Origin: CAIOSQ01 sp044359885
GTDB taxonomy: Bacteria > Pseudomonadota > Alphaproteobacteria > CACIAM-22H2
Direction: 5' to 3'
Length of the DNA: 10,791 bases
Assembly: GCA_044359885.1 (NCBI GenBank)
Contig: JBIKLI010000132.1
Location: 1 to 10,791 of the forward strand
Every line of letters begins with the position of its first letter. Positions within the stretch are counted from its first letter, which is position 1. A program made the translations under genes and the position numbers. Shown one piece after another: positions 1 through 6,808 of the stretch. The notes beneath the pieces were generated by a model. The model did not search any database. It worked only from the letters and a program-made list of their open reading frames with translations, and was not told the origin of the DNA.

Positions 1-1807
1 CGCTCGCCTCGAGTTCGTCGATGAACCCGGCGATCACCGACAGGCCGCCTTCCCAGAATTCCGGATCGGCGGCGTCCAGCCCGAACGGCGCCAGCAATTC
101 GCGGTGCCGCCGCGTGCCGCCGGCCCGCAGAAGGTCGAGATAGCGCGCCGCAAACCCGTCCGGCGCGGCACGATACGCCGCATAGAGGGCGTTCACGAGG
201 CAGTCGCCGAAGGCATAGGCGTAGACGTAGAAAGGCGAATGCACGAAGTGCGGGATGTAGGACCAGTAGGCGCGATACCCGTCGTCGAAGCGGAAGGCCG
301 GTCCCAGGCTCTCGCGCTGCACGTCGAGCCAGATGTCGCCGAGCCGGTCCGGCGTCAGCTCCCCCTGGCGGCGCTCGTCATGGACGCGGCGCTCGAATTC
401 AACGAACGCGATCTGGCGCACGACCGTGTTGAGCATGTCCTCGACCTTGCCCGCCAGCATCGCCTTGCGCCGCGCCGGATCGCGTTCGCCGTCGAGCAGG
501 CTGCGGAAGGTCAGCATCTCGCCGAACACCGACGCGGTCTCGGCCAGGGTCAGCGGGGTGTCGGCCTGCAGATGTCCCTGCGCCGCGGCGAGCACCTGGT
601 GCACGCCGTGACCCAGTTCGTGGGCGAGCGTCATCACGTCGCGCGTCCGCCCCTGATAGTTGAGAAGCAGATAGGGATGGACCCCGGGAACGGTCGGATG
701 CGCGAAGGCGCCCGGCGACTTGCCCGGCCGGACCCCGGCGTCGATCCAGGGCCGGTCGAAGAAGCGCCGGCCGATCGCCGCCATCTCGGGCGAAAACGCC
801 TCGTAGGCCGACAGCACGACATCGCGGGCCCGGGTCCAGGAGACCTCCGGCTCGGGGACCTGCGGCAGCGGCGCGTTGCGGTCCCAATGCTCGAGCCGGT
901 CGAGGCCGAACCATCGCGCCTTGAGCGCATAATAGCGATGGGACAGCCGCGGAAAGGCGCCACGCACCGCGCCGATCAGCGCCTCCACGACATCGTCCTC
1001 GACCCGGTTCGCCAGGTTCCGGGACGAGATCGGGCGGGGATAGCTGCGCCACTTGTCATCGATCTCCTTGTCCTTCGCGAGGGTGTTGGTGATCAGCGCG
1101 AAGGTCTTCGCGTTCGCGCCCAGCACGGCGGCCACGCTGTCCGCCGCCGCGCGGCGCATGTCGCGATCCGGGTCGGAGAGCAGGTGCAGCGCCTCGGCGC
1201 TGGTCAGGCTGCGGCCGCGGACGGGAAAGCGCAGGCCGGCCATGGTCTCGTCGAACAGCCGGGTCCAGGCGGCGCGCCCCGTGACATGCTTCTCGTGAAG
1301 CAGCTTCTCCACCCGGTCCTCGAGCTGGTGCGGACGGAAGACGCGCAATTCCCGCAACCAGGATGCGTAGCGGGCGGTCTGCGGCGCGACCAGCTTGGCC
1401 GAAATGTCCCCATCAGAGATCCGGTTGATTTCCAGGGTGAAGAAGAGCGTATGGGTGGCGATCGCGTTCACCCGCTCCTGGATCGTCTGGCAGAACCGGC
1501 CGATCTCGGGATCCGACTGATCGCCGGCATAGGTCAGGTCGGCATAGCTGCCGAGCCGGGCCAGCCGCTCGTCGAGCCGCTCGTAGGCCGCGATCGCGGC
1601 GCCGAACGCAGCGGCCGACAGCCCCGCCAGCTTGCCCGCGTAGCGTTCGGCGAAGGCCGCTGCCTCGCGCTCGGCGTCGGCCAGGTCGGCCGCCAGCGCG
1701 GCGCTCTCACGGCCGGGATAGAGATCGGCGAGATCCCAGGCCGGCAGCGCGTCGTTCCCGCGGCCGCGGGCGATTCCATCCTCCGGACTCCGGACGCTCG
1801 ACGACAT
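1..1807 (-). CDS. pepF: Oligoendopeptidase F, M3 family zinc metallopeptidase (3' end cut by window edge)
   Basis: This is a cytoplasmic zinc peptidase of the PepF/M3B family, which cleaves short to medium oligopeptides. About 602 codons are visible with no stop before position 1. The family is usually around 600-610 residues, so only a few C-terminal residues are missing. The zinc motif HELGH lies at residues 396-400 (bases 608-622). It is followed by LAETASVFGEM, where Glu423 is the likely third zinc ligand. The conserved C-terminal substrate-binding segment HSPFYVYAYAFGD is present. The ATG at 1805-1807 is preceded by GGAGA (1815-1819) with a 7-nt spacer, which supports this start. The gene is divergent from the acyl-CoA synthetase and probably uses the promoter at 1834-1862. 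No truncation or missing catalytic residue was seen. Family and motifs are clear; the physiological substrate is unknown. Confidence 0.95.
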   Translation of the reverse strand, partial: MSSSVRSPEDGIARGRGNDALPAWDLADLYPGRESAALAADLADAEREAAAFAERYAGKLAGLSAAAFGAAIAAYERLDERLARLGSYADLTYAGDQSDPEIGRFCQTIQERVNAIATHTLFFTLEINRISDGDISAKLVAPQTARYASWLRELRVFRPHQLEDRVEKLLHEKHVTGRAAWTRLFDETMAGLRFPVRGRSLTSAEALHLLSDPDRDMRRAAADSVAAVLGANAKTFALITNTLAKDKEIDDKWRSYPRPISSRNLANRVEDDVVEALIGAVRGAFPRLSHRYYALKARWFGLDRLEHWDRNAPLPQVPEPEVSWTRARDVVLSAYEAFSPEMAAIGRRFFDRPWIDAGVRPGKSPGAFAHPTVPGVHPYLLLNYQGRTRDVMTLAHELGHGVHQVLAAAQGHLQADTPLTLAETASVFGEMLTFRSLLDGERDPARRKAMLAGKVEDMLNTVVRQIAFVEFERRVHDERRQGELTPDRLGDIWLDVQRESLGPAFRFDDGYRAYWSYIPHFVHSPFYVYAYAFGDCLVNALYAAYRAAPDGFAARYLDLLRAGGTRRHRELLAPFGLDAADPEFWEGGLSVIAGFIDELEAS

Positions 1808-1811
1808 GTCT

Positions 1812-1841
1812 TTGTCTCCGTTGATCGAGTTCGGATATAAG
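1812..1841 (+). promoter_or_regulatory. Candidate sigma70-type promoter for the acyl-CoA synthetase gene
   Basis: TTGTCT (1812-1817, 4/6 to TTGACA) and TATAAG (1836-1841, 5/6 to TATAAT) are separated by 18 nt. The predicted start site is near 1848, giving a leader of about 50 nt to the preferred ATG at 1898. The -35 lies in the pepF leader and overlaps its ribosome-binding site. The -10 shares bases 1836-1839 with the opposing pepF -10, so the two promoters probably cannot be occupied at once. Confidence 0.5.
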
Positions 1842-1862
1842 ACCTACCGCCGGATCCGCCAA
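1834..1862 (-). promoter_or_regulatory. Candidate sigma70-type promoter for pepF
   Basis: Read on the minus strand, a -35-like TTGGCG (1862-1857) and a -10-like TATATC (1839-1834) are separated by exactly 17 nt. Each box matches the TTGACA/TATAAT consensus at 4 of 6 positions. The expected start site, near 1827, would leave a leader of about 20 nt carrying the GGAGA ribosome site. The -10 overlaps the -10 of the divergent promoter on the plus strand. This is a sequence match only. Confidence 0.5.
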
Positions 1863-1880
1863 GCATGGGCAGAGACCGGC

Positions 1881-1886
1881 GGGAGG
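1881..1886 (+). promoter_or_regulatory. Ribosome-binding site that favours the ATG at 1898
   Basis: GGGAGG sits 11 nt before the ATG at 1898. The in-frame ATG at 1865 has no purine-rich site before it and would add 11 mostly charged residues (MGRDRREAKKK). The lysine-rich look of that extension is simply the ribosome site and its A/G-rich spacer translated. I therefore place the start at 1898. Confidence 0.65.
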
Positions 1887-1897
1887 CGAAGAAGAAG

Positions 1898-3655
1898 ATG
1901 ATCGTCTACGACACGCTCCAGAGCCTGCCGGCGATGATGCACGCCCGCACCGCGCGCGGCGGCGACCGGCCGTTCATGTGGGCCAAGAGCGGCGGCGCCT
2001 GGACCGCGTTGTCCTGGGCCGAGACCGGCGCCCGGATGCGCGACCTCGCCAAGGGACTCCTGGATCTGGGAATCAGGCGCGGCGACCGGGTGGCGCTGAT
2101 CGCCGAGAACCGGCCCGAATGGGTGATCGCCGACTACGCGATCATGAGCATCGGCGCGATCACGGTCCCGTCCTACACGACCAACACCGCGGAAGAGAAC
2201 CGCCACGTCTTCGCCAATGCCGGCGTCAGCGGCGCGATCGTCTCGACCCGCGCCCTCGCGACCACGGCGATCGCGGCGGCGCAGCGCGTGGAAGGCTGCC
2301 GCTTCGTGGTCGCGATCGAGCCGCCCGACATCGCCCAGCATCCCGGGATCGACGTCGTGGCTTGGAACGACGCGCTCGCGCGCGGTGCGGCGCGCGCCGA
2401 CGACATCGATGCGATCGTCGCGACGCTGCGCCGCGACGACATCGCCTGCATCATCCACACGTCGGGCACCGGCGGACTGCCGAAGGGCGTCGCGCTGCAT
2501 CATGGCGCGATGCTGCGCAACTGCGACGGAGCCTACCATCTTCTCCGGGAGATCGACCTTCAGGAGGACGCGGAGATCTATCTCTCCTTCCTGCCGATGT
2601 CGCATTCCTACGAGCATACCGCCGGCGGCGTGCTGATGCCCTCGATGGGCGCGCAGGTCTATTTCGCGGAAGGCATCGACAAGCTCAGCGGCAACCTTCA
2701 GGAGGTCCGGCCGACGATAATGACCGCGGTGCCGCGCCTCTACGAGACGATGCACGCGCGCATTTCGGCGCAGATGACCCGCGACGGCGGCCTCAAGGCC
2801 AAGCTCTTCGCGCGCGCCGTCGAGATCGGCAGCAAGCGCTACCGCGATCCGTCGAGCCTGACGCTGGCCGAGCGCCTGATCGACCCGGTGCTCGACAAGC
2901 TGGTCCGCGCCAAGGTGCGGCAGCGCTTCGGCGGCCGGCTCAAGGCGCTGGTCTCGGGCGGCGCCCCGCTCAACCACGAGATCGGGCTCTACTTCACGGC
3001 GCTCGGCCTGCTGCTCTGCCAGGGCTACGGGCAGAGCGAGGCCGGCCCGGTGATCAGCTGCAACCCGCCGCGACGGGTGAAGCTGGAGACCGTCGGCCCG
3101 CCGCTGCGCGACGTCGACCTGCGGATCGCCGAGGACGGCGAGATCCTGGTGCGCGGCGAACTGGTCATGAAGGGCTACTGGAACGATCCGGAGGCGACGG
3201 CGGCCGCGATCCGCGACGGCTGGCTGCACACGGGCGACATCGGCGAACTCGACGCCGACGGCTATCTCAGGATCACCGACCGCAAGAAGGACTTCATCAA
3301 GACGTCCGGCGGCGACATGATCGCGCCGTCGCGCATCGAGGGGATGCTCGCGCTGCAGCCGGAGATCGCCCAGGCGATGGTCCATGGCGATCGCCGGCCC
3401 TATCTGGTCGCCCTGGTCGTGCCGCGCGAGGACACGATGCGCGACGCGGCCGACGACGCGGCACTGCGCGCGACGATCGAGGCCACGGTGGAACGCGTCA
3501 ACCGGACATTGCCGCAGATCGAGCGGGTCCGGAAATTCGCCGTGCTGCGCGAAGGCTTCTCGGTCGCCAACGGCCTCATGACGCCGACCATGAAGATCAA
3601 GCGCCACGCCATCCGCGCCGCCCATGGCAGCGCGATCGAAGCCCTCTACGGGTGA
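1898..3655 (+). CDS. Long-chain-type acyl-CoA synthetase (AMP-forming)
   Basis: A member of the ANL adenylate-forming superfamily that joins a carboxylic acid to CoA through an acyl-AMP intermediate at the expense of ATP. With the start at 1898 it has 585 residues, normal for FadD/FAA-like enzymes. The visible motifs run in order: P-loop HTSGTGGLPKG (187-197), LPMSHSYEH (232-240), SGGAPL (353-358), GYGQSE (376-381), GWLHTGD (441-447) and DRKKD (461-465). The C-terminal TPTMKIKR (562-569) should hold the catalytic lysine, probably Lys566. The P-loop has Gly where many relatives have the second Thr, a common variation. No signal peptide or transmembrane segment is apparent. It is divergent from pepF and lies 184 bp upstream of the tct operon, which has its own promoter. 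Chain length and substrate cannot be read from the sequence; an aromatic or branched acid is also possible. Confidence 0.92.
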   Translation: MIVYDTLQSLPAMMHARTARGGDRPFMWAKSGGAWTALSWAETGARMRDLAKGLLDLGIRRGDRVALIAENRPEWVIADYAIMSIGAITVPSYTTNTAEENRHVFANAGVSGAIVSTRALATTAIAAAQRVEGCRFVVAIEPPDIAQHPGIDVVAWNDALARGAARADDIDAIVATLRRDDIACIIHTSGTGGLPKGVALHHGAMLRNCDGAYHLLREIDLQEDAEIYLSFLPMSHSYEHTAGGVLMPSMGAQVYFAEGIDKLSGNLQEVRPTIMTAVPRLYETMHARISAQMTRDGGLKAKLFARAVEIGSKRYRDPSSLTLAERLIDPVLDKLVRAKVRQRFGGRLKALVSGGAPLNHEIGLYFTALGLLLCQGYGQSEAGPVISCNPPRRVKLETVGPPLRDVDLRIAEDGEILVRGELVMKGYWNDPEATAAAIRDGWLHTGDIGELDADGYLRITDRKKDFIKTSGGDMIAPSRIEGMLALQPEIAQAMVHGDRRPYLVALVVPREDTMRDAADDAALRATIEATVERVNRTLPQIERVRKFAVLREGFSVANGLMTPTMKIKRHAIRAAHGSAIEALYG

Positions 3656-3673
3656 AGGTCGCACGACGCGACG

Positions 3674-3719
3674 CGCGACGGGCGCCCGCGCGACGCGACG
3701 GTCCGGCGATCGCCCCGTC
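3674..3719 (+). terminator. GC-rich palindrome cluster after the acyl-CoA synthetase gene
   Basis: Two adjacent inverted repeats lie about 20 nt past the stop codon. The first centres on CGGGCGCCCG (3679-3688) and extends by CGCG on both sides (3674-3677, 3689-3692) with one bulged A. The second is GACGG (3697-3701), a 3-nt bulge, palindrome GGCGATCGCC (3705-3714), then CCGTC (3715-3719). There is no T-run, so these are not canonical intrinsic terminators. They could be a Rho-type or compound 3' end, or simply GC-rich sequence. Confidence 0.3.
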
Positions 3720-3725
3720 AGGCGA

Positions 3726-3754
3726 TTGAAAGCGGATCGCGGTTCGGATCTAAT
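3726..3754 (+). promoter_or_regulatory. Strong sigma70-type promoter for tctCBA
   Basis: TTGAAA (3726-3731) and TCTAAT (3749-3754) are each 5/6 to consensus and separated by exactly 17 nt. This is the best promoter match in the window. The predicted start near 3761 gives a leader of about 80 nt before tctC. The -10 is embedded in a perfect dyad (3744-3758), which suggests control by a repressor or activator. Confidence 0.65.
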
Positions 3755-3758
3755 CCGA
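3744..3758. promoter_or_regulatory. Perfect dyad TCGGAT-CTA-ATCCGA over the tct -10 box (possible operator)
   Basis: Two 6-bp arms flank a 3-bp centre and cover the -10 box of the tct promoter. A further CGGAT half-site lies at 3733-3737. The position would let a bound dimer block RNA polymerase. No regulator gene is present in the window, so the binding protein is unknown. Confidence 0.4.
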
Positions 3759-3779
3759 CGCGGCACCGCTGTCGATCGG

Positions 3780-3809
3780 CCCGTCCGCGCGCCGAAACGC
3801 CGGGACGGG
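3780..3809 (+). other. Hairpin in the predicted tctC mRNA leader
   Basis: CCCGTCC (3780-3786) pairs perfectly with GGACGGG (3803-3809) across a 16-nt loop. It ends 15 nt before the GGGGGA ribosome site (3825-3830). It may stabilise the mRNA 5' end or modulate translation. No known riboswitch was recognised. Confidence 0.3.
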
Positions 3810-3839
3810 TGGAATGGGGATTTCGGGGGAAAACGCGCC

Positions 3840-4787
3840 ATGACGATTCTGACCAGGTTTCTTTCCTCGCTCGCGCTGGCCGTCGCGCTTGCGACACCGC
3901 AGGCCGTGTCCGCGCAGACCTACCCGACGAAGCCCATCCAGGTCGTCGTGCCGGCCGGGCCGGGTTCGGCGACCGACACGGTCACGCGACTGATCCTCAA
4001 GAAAATGGAAGAGCAGGGCTCGTTCTCGCGCCCGTTCGTCGTGGTGAACACGGTCGGTCCGCTCGCCGCGACGCGCGTCAAGGACGCGGCTGCCGACGGG
4101 CACGAGCTGCTCGTCTACCACCTCGGCCTGCCCGGGCTGCGCGCGGTCGGCCGTCTGCCCTTCGGTGTCGAGGCCTTCGAGGTCCTGGCGCAGACCGGAA
4201 GCACGCGGTTCCTCGTCGTGGCCGGGGCGGAAGGCCCCTACAAGGACCTCCGCAGCCTCGTCGCCGCAGCCAAGGCGAGGCCCGGCGAGATCACCGAGGC
4301 GAATTCGATCGGCGGCGCCGTGCATATCGCAGCCCTTTCCCTGGCGGAGGAAGCGGGATTCAAGGCACGGATCGTCAATGTCGGCGACGGTCCCAAGCGC
4401 CTCGCGTCGGTGCTCGGCGGCCACACCGCCTACACGCTCGTCAGCCCGCAGGAATATCTCGGGTTCCAGGGCAAAGGCGTGAAGGCGCTTGCCGTCGTCG
4501 GGGCCGAACGAAGCCGCATCTGGACCGACGTGCCCACGACCAGGGAACTCGGACTGGCGACCGACATCTCGGTCGACGTCTGGTGGTTCGCTCCGAAAGG
4601 GACGCCTGCCGCCATCGTGAACCGCCTGTCGGACGCGATCGGCAAGGCGATGGCCGATCCCGGGCTGAAGGACGCGCTCGACAAGCAGGGCGTCGATGCC
4701 GTTCATCTGGACGCCGCGGGCGCCAAGGCGCGCGTCCAGCAGATCGATCGCATCGTGCAGCCCATGGGGCCCGCCCTGGGCGGCTGA
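3840..4787 (+). CDS. tctC: Tripartite tricarboxylate transporter substrate-binding protein (Bug/TctC family)
   Basis: A periplasmic binding protein that captures a carboxylate and passes it to the TctAB membrane complex. It has 315 residues, normal for the family. A signal peptide is clear: Arg6, a hydrophobic core at about 7-19 and a likely cut after VSA (residue 25). The mature start, QTYPTKPIQVVVP, is typical of Bug proteins, as are Asp46 in the first ligand loop, the DVPTTRELG segment and the WWFAPKGTPAAIV stretch near the C-terminus. The second loop (residues 70-80, NTVGPLAATRV) departs from the usual GAGG-type sequence, so the ligand may differ from citrate. I chose the ATG at 3840 because it begins the signal peptide and follows GGGGGA at a 9-nt spacing. 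The open frame back to 3624 is Arg-rich, runs into the upstream gene and crosses the promoter. It is first in the operon; tctB follows 27 nt later. Confidence 0.93.
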   Translation: MTILTRFLSSLALAVALATPQAVSAQTYPTKPIQVVVPAGPGSATDTVTRLILKKMEEQGSFSRPFVVVNTVGPLAATRVKDAAADGHELLVYHLGLPGLRAVGRLPFGVEAFEVLAQTGSTRFLVVAGAEGPYKDLRSLVAAAKARPGEITEANSIGGAVHIAALSLAEEAGFKARIVNVGDGPKRLASVLGGHTAYTLVSPQEYLGFQGKGVKALAVVGAERSRIWTDVPTTRELGLATDISVDVWWFAPKGTPAAIVNRLSDAIGKAMADPGLKDALDKQGVDAVHLDAAGAKARVQQIDRIVQPMGPALGG

Positions 4788-4799
4788 CCCGGGCCACGG

Positions 4800-4813
4800 G
4801 CCGCGCTCGCGGC
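4800..4813 (+). other. Hairpin abutting the tctB start codon
   Basis: GCCGCG (4800-4805) and CGCGGC (4808-4813) form an inverted repeat ending one base before the tctB ATG, exactly where a ribosome-binding site would be. No purine-rich Shine-Dalgarno sequence is visible between tctC and tctB. Formation of this hairpin could lower tctB translation relative to tctC. Confidence 0.35.
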
Positions 4814-4814
4814 A

Positions 4815-5315
4815 ATGGACCACCCACGTCCGGCGCGGCGCGCCGATCTGATCTTCGCGCTGGTCACGATCGGCGTCGGCGCGCTCTTCTTCCACGAGGC
4901 ACGCAAGCTGCCGGCGGCGAGGTTCGACCCGCTCGGGTCGGCGTCCTTTCCGCTGGCGATCTCTGGGCTCCTGGTGGCGATGGGTCTGGTCGCGCTCGGG
5001 ATGGCGCTGTTCGGCCGCCGGCTGGGCGACGCCGAAACCTCGCTCGTCGCCGGGGTGAACCGGCCTGGATCCGCCGCGCGACGCCGGCCGCTGCTCGCGG
5101 TCTTCTGCTTCGCGGCCGTCGCCACCTATGTCCTGGCGCTGCAGACGTTTCCAGGCCGCTACGTGTGGGCGACGGCGACGCTGATCGCCGTTCTCGGCAT
5201 CGCGATGTCGGCGCGCGACGCGCGCTCGGCGGCGATCGCCATCGCGATCGGGGGCGGCGCGGCGCTGTTCCTCGACCATCTCTTCGGCACGCTGCTGCGC
5301 CTGCCGATGCCATGA
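4815..5315 (+). CDS. tctB: Tripartite tricarboxylate transporter small membrane subunit (TctB)
   Basis: The small integral membrane partner of TctA. It has 166 residues, as expected for TctB. Hydrophobic segments lie at about 12-28, 44-67, 93-110, and a pair at 117-131 and 138-157, consistent with the four or five helices of the family. An Arg-rich linker (about 68-92) separates the second and third. Sequence conservation in this family is low, so the call leans on length, helix pattern and position between tctC and tctA. The ATG at 4815 is the only sensible start: it is in the same frame as tctC, nine sense codons after the tctC TGA, but without a clear ribosome site. Its stop overlaps the tctA start by ATGA (5312-5315), implying translational coupling. 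Confidence 0.88.
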   Translation: MDHPRPARRADLIFALVTIGVGALFFHEARKLPAARFDPLGSASFPLAISGLLVAMGLVALGMALFGRRLGDAETSLVAGVNRPGSAARRRPLLAVFCFAAVATYVLALQTFPGRYVWATATLIAVLGIAMSARDARSAAIAIAIGGGAALFLDHLFGTLLRLPMP

Positions 5316-6805
5316 TCGACGCGTTCGTACAGCTCCTGCAGCCTTGGTCGCTGCTGCTCATGTGCGGCGGCGTGTTCCTCGGCATCGTCATCGGGGTCCT
5401 GCCGGGCATCAACGCCGGCACGCTGCTCGTCCTGATCCTGCCCTTCACGTTCACGATGGCCAGCGTGGACGCGGTCGTGCTGCTGATCGCGGCATTCGTC
5501 GGCGCGGTCAGCGGCGGGCTGATCACCGCGACGCTGATGCGCATCCCGGGCGAGCCCAACGCCATCATGACGACGATGGACGGCTTCCCGCTGGCGAAGG
5601 CCGGCCATCCGGGCCGCGCCCTCGGCCTGGGCAACGCCGCGTCGATCGTCGGCGGCGTGCTCTCGTGGGTGGCCCTCGCCCTGCTCGCGCCGCCGCTGGC
5701 GCGCGTCGCGGTGGTGTTCGGACCTTGGGAGTATTTCGCGCTCGTCTGCCTCGCGCTGACCCTGATCGCCTCGCTGAGCAGGGGCTCGCTGGTCAAGGGC
5801 CTGATCTCGGCGCTGTTCGGCATGCTGGTGGCCATGCCCGGCCTCGACCCGTCCTCGGGCGTGGTCCGGCTGACCTTCGGCCGCGTCGAGCTCTCCTCCG
5901 GCTTCGAATTGCTGCCGGTGATCCTGGGCATCTTCGCGATCAGCCAGCTGCTCGCCGACACGGTGAACATCGACGAGCAGGCCGGGGAGCGCGTCCGCGC
6001 CAACATGCGCGGGATCCTGATCTCGGCGCGAGACTATGTCCGCCACGGGTTCAACATGGTGCGATCGTCGCTGATCGGCATCGCGATGGGGATACTGCCG
6101 GGCGTCGGGGCGACGATCGCGTCCATCGTCGCGTATACGACGGCACGCGCCGCGTCGAAGGAACCCGAGAGGTTCGGGACAGGCAGCGAGGAGGCGATCG
6201 TCGCCGCGGAAAGCGCCAACAACGCGACGACCGGCGGCACGCTGATCCCGCTTCTGGCGCTGGGAATCCCCGGCGGCCTTGCGGATTCCGTGCTGCTGGG
6301 CGCGCTGATGATCCACAGCCTCGCGCCCGGGCCGATGCTCTATACCCACAGCCCGGCGATCGTGAACGCGATCGTCGCCGCCCACCTGATCAGCCACGTC
6401 CTGATGTTCGTCTTCATGACGCTCGGCGTGGTGTTCTTCGCATCGATGATGATGCTGCAGCGCGCATGGATCTTCCCGACGATCTTCGCCATCTGCGTGC
6501 TCGGCGCGTTCACCGCCGGCGCGAACATCGCCGATGTCTGGGTGATGCTCGGCTTCGGCCTGATCGGCTATGCGATGGAGTATGCGCGCGTCCCGATCGC
6601 GCCGTTCGTCGTCGGCATGGTTCTCGCGCCGCTCGCCGAAAGCCAGCTCCGCACCGGCCTCATGGCGTCGGGCGGAACGTTCGGCGCGATGCTAGACCGT
6701 CCGATCGCCCTGGCGTTTCTGACGGTCGCCGTCGCGATGCTGCTCTGGCCGGCGCTGCGCGCGGCCACCGCGCGCCGGACGTCGGGATCGTCCGCGAACG
6801 CCTGA
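5312..6805 (+). CDS. tctA: Tripartite tricarboxylate transporter large membrane subunit (TctA)
   Basis: The main membrane component of the transporter, moving the carboxylate delivered by TctC, probably driven by an ion gradient. It has 497 residues, typical for TctA, and is largely hydrophobic, with about a dozen predicted membrane segments. The two signature glycine-proline motifs mark the internal repeat: GVLPGINAG (28-36) and GILPG (260-264). PGEPNAIMTTMDGFP begins at residue 79, and ANNATTGGTLIPLLALGIPG follows the second repeat. The ATG at 5312 overlaps the tctB stop by four bases. The same frame is open far upstream across tctC and tctB, but that extension is Arg-rich and antiparallel to no known domain, so it is discarded. 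Last gene of the operon, followed by an inverted repeat 3 nt past the stop. Confidence 0.95.
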   Translation: MIDAFVQLLQPWSLLLMCGGVFLGIVIGVLPGINAGTLLVLILPFTFTMASVDAVVLLIAAFVGAVSGGLITATLMRIPGEPNAIMTTMDGFPLAKAGHPGRALGLGNAASIVGGVLSWVALALLAPPLARVAVVFGPWEYFALVCLALTLIASLSRGSLVKGLISALFGMLVAMPGLDPSSGVVRLTFGRVELSSGFELLPVILGIFAISQLLADTVNIDEQAGERVRANMRGILISARDYVRHGFNMVRSSLIGIAMGILPGVGATIASIVAYTTARAASKEPERFGTGSEEAIVAAESANNATTGGTLIPLLALGIPGGLADSVLLGALMIHSLAPGPMLYTHSPAIVNAIVAAHLISHVLMFVFMTLGVVFFASMMMLQRAWIFPTIFAICVLGAFTAGANIADVWVMLGFGLIGYAMEYARVPIAPFVVGMVLAPLAESQLRTGLMASGGTFGAMLDRPIALAFLTVAVAMLLWPALRAATARRTSGSSANA

Positions 6806-6808
6806 CCT

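Noticed and set aside
104..1840. Open plus-strand frame of 578 codons opposite pepF.
   Set aside because: Low-complexity Arg/Gly/Val-rich translation with no motif; the minus strand encodes a complete HELGH peptidase over the same bases.
3705..3714. GGCGATCGCC resembles the cyanobacterial HIP1 octamer (GCGATCGC).
   Set aside because: A single copy in a GC-rich gap of a genome that looks alphaproteobacterial; no sign of a dispersed HIP1 family in this window.
3624..3839. Upstream extension of the tctC frame.
   Set aside because: It would bury the signal peptide behind 72 basic residues and cross the promoter; the ATG at 3840 has a ribosome site.
1844..3841. Long open frame (665 codons) on the minus strand opposite the acyl-CoA synthetase.
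   Set aside because: Its translation is rich in Arg, His, Asp and Val with no domain, and it mirrors the codon structure of a clear gene on the other strand. It is a GC-bias shadow.
4785..4814. Possible stop-codon read-through fusing TctC to TctB.
   Set aside because: It would join an exported periplasmic protein to a membrane subunit through a short linker, and each part has a normal length for its family, so separate proteins are far more likely.
3809..5311. Upstream extension of the tctA frame, giving a 998-residue protein.
   Set aside because: The extension overlaps tctC and tctB in another frame and is Arg-rich. The ATGA overlap at 5312 and the typical TctA N-terminus fix the real start.
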